DNA of 64,000 nucleotides from Rubrimonas cliftonensis (GTDB lineage Bacteria > Pseudomonadota > Alphaproteobacteria > Rhodobacterales > Rhodobacteraceae). The stretch spans positions 62,001-126,000 of the forward strand of contig NZ_FNQM01000008.1 of the NCBI RefSeq assembly GCF_900107585.1. The letters are read 5' to 3'. The notes under the pieces are model-generated. The model was not told the origin of the DNA. It saw only the letters and a list, made by a program, of their open reading frames with translations, and ran no database searches. A program made the position numbers and the translations under genes. Shown in pieces: positions 61,801-64,000 of the stretch (position 1 is its first letter; each line of letters begins with the position of its first letter).

Positions 61801-63815
61801 TCACGCGCAACCTGATCGCCCATCTCGTCGGGCACGGCTTCGACGTGGATCTGGCGCTGGTCGGCGACGCGGACCCCGCGGCGATCCGGTCGGCGTTCGG
61901 CGACCGCGTCAGGGTGTTCGCCTGGCCGTTTCCCGAATGGGCGTCGACGCCGGGCGCCGCCTTGCGCCGGCGGATTCTGCGGGAGCTGCGCGACACGCCC
62001 TTCGGGTCGATGGAGAAGGAGCTTCGCGACGCCCTGATCGAGCATTGCGCGCGCCATCATCCGTACTTCATCGTGCCTGACGCGGCGGCCCGCATGGCGC
62101 GGGCGCTGTTCAGGGCGAACGCCTACCATTCCATCGTCTGTAATCATACGCACATGGCGCGCATCGCCGAGGAGCTGGCCGCCTGCGGACCCCTGCCGCC
62201 GACGGCGATCGTCACCCACGACGCGCTGTCGCGGCTGCCCATCGAGCACGAGGGCGGCCCGCTGGACACGATGTACCGGCTGTGCGCCCCGGAGACCGAG
62301 CGCGCCGTGCTGGACGGCGCGCCCGGCGCCGTCGTCGTCGCCATATCGCGCAGCGAAGCGGACTACTTCCGCGCCATCGGCGTGCGCAACCCCGTCGAAC
62401 TCTGCGAGTATGACGGCTTTCTGGAGTGCCGCGGCTATGCGCTGACGCCGCGCGCCTTCGACCGCCGCCGGCTGGTGTTCCACGCCAGCGGCAACCCGAT
62501 GAACGTCGCCGCGATCCGCTGGTTCGAGGCCAACTGCTGGCCGGCGATCCTCAGGGCGGCGCCGGACGCGCGGCTGCGCGTCTGCGGCGGGGTGTGCCGG
62601 GCGTGGCGGCCCTCGACGCCGTCGGTCGACATGCGCGGGACGCTGTCGCGCGAGGCGCTGCTGAGGGAGCTTCACCACGCCAGCGTCGCGATCAATCCGA
62701 CGCTGGCGGGCACCGGCCTGAAGATCAAGACCGTGGAGGCGGCCTGTCTCGGCCTGCCGGGCGTGTTCCTGCCGCCGGCCGTGGAGGGGCTGGAGGACGT
62801 CGCGGAGGCGTTCGGCGTGGTGTGCGGCGACGCGCGTTCCTTCGTGGACGCCTGCGTGGCGTTGCTGACCGATCGGGACCGCTGGGAGGGCCTGCGCCGC
62901 ACCGCCCTGGCCTTCAGCGCCCGGCGCTTCTCCGATGAGGCGATCTACGCCGGGCTTGACGCGCACATGGGCTGGGATCGCGGCGCCGAGGCGCGCCGCG
63001 CCGCGCCGCGCCCGCCCTACGCGGCCGGTCCCCCGGAATCAGAACCCCGGGAGACCGGGCCCGGAGCGCCTGGACCCGGAGACGCCGGTCAGGCGGCGAC
63101 GCTGGCGGCGACGCTGGCGGCAGGCGCGCGCGCGCTTGCCGCCGGCGACGTCTCGGCCGCGTTGCACCATGGCGCCGTCGCCGCCGCCGCGCGCCCCGAC
63201 GCCGCGGCGGCCCATGCGCTGCTGTCGCGCGCCGCCGACGCGGTCGGCGACCTTGTCTCGGCGGAGCGCGCCCGGCGTCACGCGCTGCTCGCCGCCCCCT
63301 TTGCGCAAGGGCCGGCCGTGGCGGCGCAGACGCCGCGCGGAGCCTTTTCCGGCGCCGAGGATGTGGTCCATGCCGCGCCGCTGGGTCGGACCTTTCGCCT
63401 GCCCGCAATCGTCGCGCCTGGCGTGTCGCCGGGCCTGGGCTGGAGTCATGTCGAGAAATGGGGGGCGTGGATGGCCGCCGGCTACGCCCGGCTGGCGCTG
63501 GAGGTCGACGCCCCCGCCGGACCGCTCCGGGCGCGCCTGACGCTGAACGCCGCGCGTGGCGGCTTCCTGCCCCTGCAGGAGGTGTCGATCCAGGCCGACG
63601 GCCGGCCGTTCGGAAGCCTCCGCCTCACACGCGACAACAAGACCGCGCCGATCGAGGGCGCGCTGCCGGCGGCGCCGGCGGGGCCGCGCCGCATCCTGCT
63701 GGAGTTCCGCGTGCGCGACCCCGCCCCGTTCCGCAGCGCCGACGACGACCGCATTCTCGACTGGCGCACCCTCGGCGCCGGCCTGCTGGACATCCGCCTC
63801 GGAGACCCGCCATGA
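58872..63815 (+). CDS. Two-domain giant glycosyltransferase (GT4-linker-GT4)
   Basis: 1647 residues. The N-terminal GT-B domain is at about 20-390 (LGTNNDKMYSGGRYHALIMAYVLARAGHDVTVATN, FVRASDRHKGGADLL, FPSRFEGFGYPPVEACHAG). A middle region of about 400-930 is beta-rich with carbohydrate-binding-like strands and ends in a low-complexity linker with three ATGAL-type repeats near residue 895. The second GT domain is at about 955-1380 (LFASLASPTPADQGNRVVTRNLI, RRLVFHASGNPMNVAAIRWF, SVAINPTLAGTGLKIKTVEAACLGLPGVF). A helical part (about 1410-1480) and a C-terminal beta domain near 1500-1647 close the protein. It may carry out two consecutive transfers on one glycan. It overlaps the DUF115-like gene by 20 bases. 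Confidence 0.85.
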   Translation: MPSQPSERRRAPPEGQAPTPGAEFRLRIAVLGTNNDKMYSGGRYHALIMAYVLARAGHDVTVATNRRPIFVDDLEPISPGGVRYAFTPDFARAMPEGAFDYVLLTPTGVFNPVFYENALDFARGAGARLALINFESANWFNATAPEPRDPRLWDYWRRAVFEGGLVISSAMESDRMARAFYAPLSKGGVGFEVCGPAINDVAAAPSLDAPKDGAVVAFVRASDRHKGGADLLRIPPEVLAGRTLRIVSGGPADDDFRRALEARFTPGSGCALAFHAAIPDAEKFRLLAAAQAVLFPSRFEGFGYPPVEACHAGAEVVCYDLPVLRETVGATAHLAPVGDVDALAGALRRALARPERRETLRRSVAGLAGVDAVGARLTDILLRRHDATPVVRRKRHRVLWGPFADAPPARTVRAAADGSLAAAAPGAPASTVTAFHTPAGDVVVSFFFSAPGRVATLREEGGAAFTEVHVRRLWPVGGMALQQATGRLAAEAVGRRLRLTALDASGAAVAGFEVEIARPGPPARVALDMVGVEPDASGATLTWAVDPAGGVTAGAISVDGERWTPVTVEGGRIAARVETPAPHLTGATLYLYGDTAPLGAYGGFPTLCGGQRQPLAAVEPAAPLTPLRGARRGWRHGVALSPRGRWLGALACAPTSAALALRAGSVVAFASGRELTVAAVRRTPRLTLALFDAPVEADADVGSEGDGRAITAHEPAPQAAAFRAEASTPSDGAPPETALLPSWVGGVWRGDGPLSGRCVALERPLLERMLAAGVAALWFAGAGERRVERLFRHADGALAWLDAALPPLVEAAAGSLPADVAPPTAQGRSVAPVDHAGDGRPEPGSLSAARGDILSLPGLGRLRAPGRRRAGGGSGVAPDAAVGDGAAAAGAEPRRLATGALATGALAEGAGAPLVHASPVVSARASRLDRLVDDYRRRGEGRAAAATATAARAEDRPRVLFASLASPTPADQGNRVVTRNLIAHLVGHGFDVDLALVGDADPAAIRSAFGDRVRVFAWPFPEWASTPGAALRRRILRELRDTPFGSMEKELRDALIEHCARHHPYFIVPDAAARMARALFRANAYHSIVCNHTHMARIAEELAACGPLPPTAIVTHDALSRLPIEHEGGPLDTMYRLCAPETERAVLDGAPGAVVVAISRSEADYFRAIGVRNPVELCEYDGFLECRGYALTPRAFDRRRLVFHASGNPMNVAAIRWFEANCWPAILRAAPDARLRVCGGVCRAWRPSTPSVDMRGTLSREALLRELHHASVAINPTLAGTGLKIKTVEAACLGLPGVFLPPAVEGLEDVAEAFGVVCGDARSFVDACVALLTDRDRWEGLRRTALAFSARRFSDEAIYAGLDAHMGWDRGAEARRAAPRPPYAAGPPESEPRETGPGAPGPGDAGQAATLAATLAAGARALAAGDVSAALHHGAVAAAARPDAAAAHALLSRAADAVGDLVSAERARRHALLAAPFAQGPAVAAQTPRGAFSGAEDVVHAAPLGRTFRLPAIVAPGVSPGLGWSHVEKWGAWMAAGYARLALEVDAPAGPLRARLTLNAARGGFLPLQEVSIQADGRPFGSLRLTRDNKTAPIEGALPAAPAGPRRILLEFRVRDPAPFRSADDDRILDWRTLGAGLLDIRLGDPP

Positions 63816-63858
63816 GGGCTCTCCGAAGTCGGCGCCGGCCATATCAGGAACAGCGATC

Positions 63859-64000
63859 ATGCCTTCAGGCAACGTCTCCTCGCCCAACGCCGACGCCTGG
63901 CGGAAATTCGAGCGGCTGACCCCGCCGGTCACGGCGCGGGTGTTCGAGGCGATCATCGAGAACGCCTACCGCGCCGTGCTGCGTCCCGGCGACTGGGCCG
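63859..64000 (+). CDS. Probable FkbM-type methyltransferase, 3' end cut by window
   Basis: Only the first 47 codons are visible (MPSGNVSSPNADAWRKFERL...). The part up to NAYRAVLRPGDWA resembles the lead-in to motif I (VDxGAxxG) of FkbM-family methyltransferases, which methylate sugars or glycan hydroxyls. The start lies 43 bases after the giant glycosyltransferase stop, on the same strand. The assignment is tentative because motif I itself is outside the window. Confidence 0.5.
   Translation, partial: MPSGNVSSPNADAWRKFERLTPPVTARVFEAIIENAYRAVLRPGDWA

Noticed and set aside
1-64000. tRNA, rRNA, CRISPR array, insertion sequences
   Set aside because: No cloverleaf with conserved T-arm sequence, no spaced direct repeats of CRISPR length and no transposase were seen on reading the window; a dedicated scan could still find a small RNA.

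Overview
The window is about 70% GC or higher, with tightly packed genes, frequent ATGA or GTGA stop/start overlaps and strong GC3 codon bias. The gene families point to an alphaproteobacterium, most likely Rhodobacterales: a fused exosortase/EpsI protein of the XrtD type, a spike-base-like small protein resembling one known from Rhodobacter gene transfer agents, a RepC-type initiator and a RepA-type (RPA) initiator. The replication, partition and toxin-antitoxin block at 36.6-51.1 kb shows that this is an extrachromosomal replicon. Because it also carries nadE, kdsD and kdsA it may be a chromid rather than a dispensable plasmid (inference).

Layout. 1-8 kb: the end of a Gfo/Idh/MocA oxidoreductase, then a minus-strand exosortase-associated polysaccharide export operon (XrtD-like protein, AAA ATPase, Wzz/GumC chain-length protein, BY-kinase, Wza-like SLBB protein, outer-membrane beta-barrel). 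8-14.8 kb: a plus-strand run with a glycosyltransferase, a sulfotransferase, a parallel beta-helix protein, a spike-base-like small protein and a 1027-residue protein of unknown function. 14.9-23.5 kb: a compact plus-strand operon with a methyltransferase, MBOAT acyltransferase, SGNH protein, acyl carrier protein, FkbH, VOC protein, GT8 and oxidoreductase. MBOAT, SGNH and ACP match three parts of a Dlt system, and FkbH stands where the adenylating enzyme DltA would be. This is the most interesting system in the window: a predicted FkbH/ACP-dependent glycan acylation pathway. 23.5-36.3 kb: galE, two large secreted calcium-binding proteins (an FG-GAP/RTX protein and a 1774-residue metallophosphoesterase), a TPR-sulfotransferase and a LysR regulator.

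36.6-51.1 kb: a DUF1612-like regulator diverging from a tyrosine recombinase, a GT4 diverging from manC, five iterons at an exact 22-bp period in front of an RPA-type repA, then repC convergent with parA-parB, ccdAB, nadE and a start-less PIN-domain remnant. Five copies of the palindrome TTCCCCGCGGGGAA are spread over 42.1-51.1 kb and are the likely parS centromere sites. 51.2-64 kb: kdsD and kdsA (Kdo synthesis), GT61 and GT4 glycosyltransferases, a DUF115-like protein, a 1647-residue two-domain glycosyltransferase and the start of a probable FkbM methyltransferase.

Taken together, the segment looks like a cell-surface polysaccharide factory: sugar nucleotide supply (galE, manC, kdsD/kdsA), assembly (many glycosyltransferases), decoration (sulfo-, methyl- and acyl-transfer) and export (Wza/Wzc/Wzz/XrtD), carried around a plasmid-type replication centre. 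No tRNA, rRNA, CRISPR array or insertion sequence was seen.
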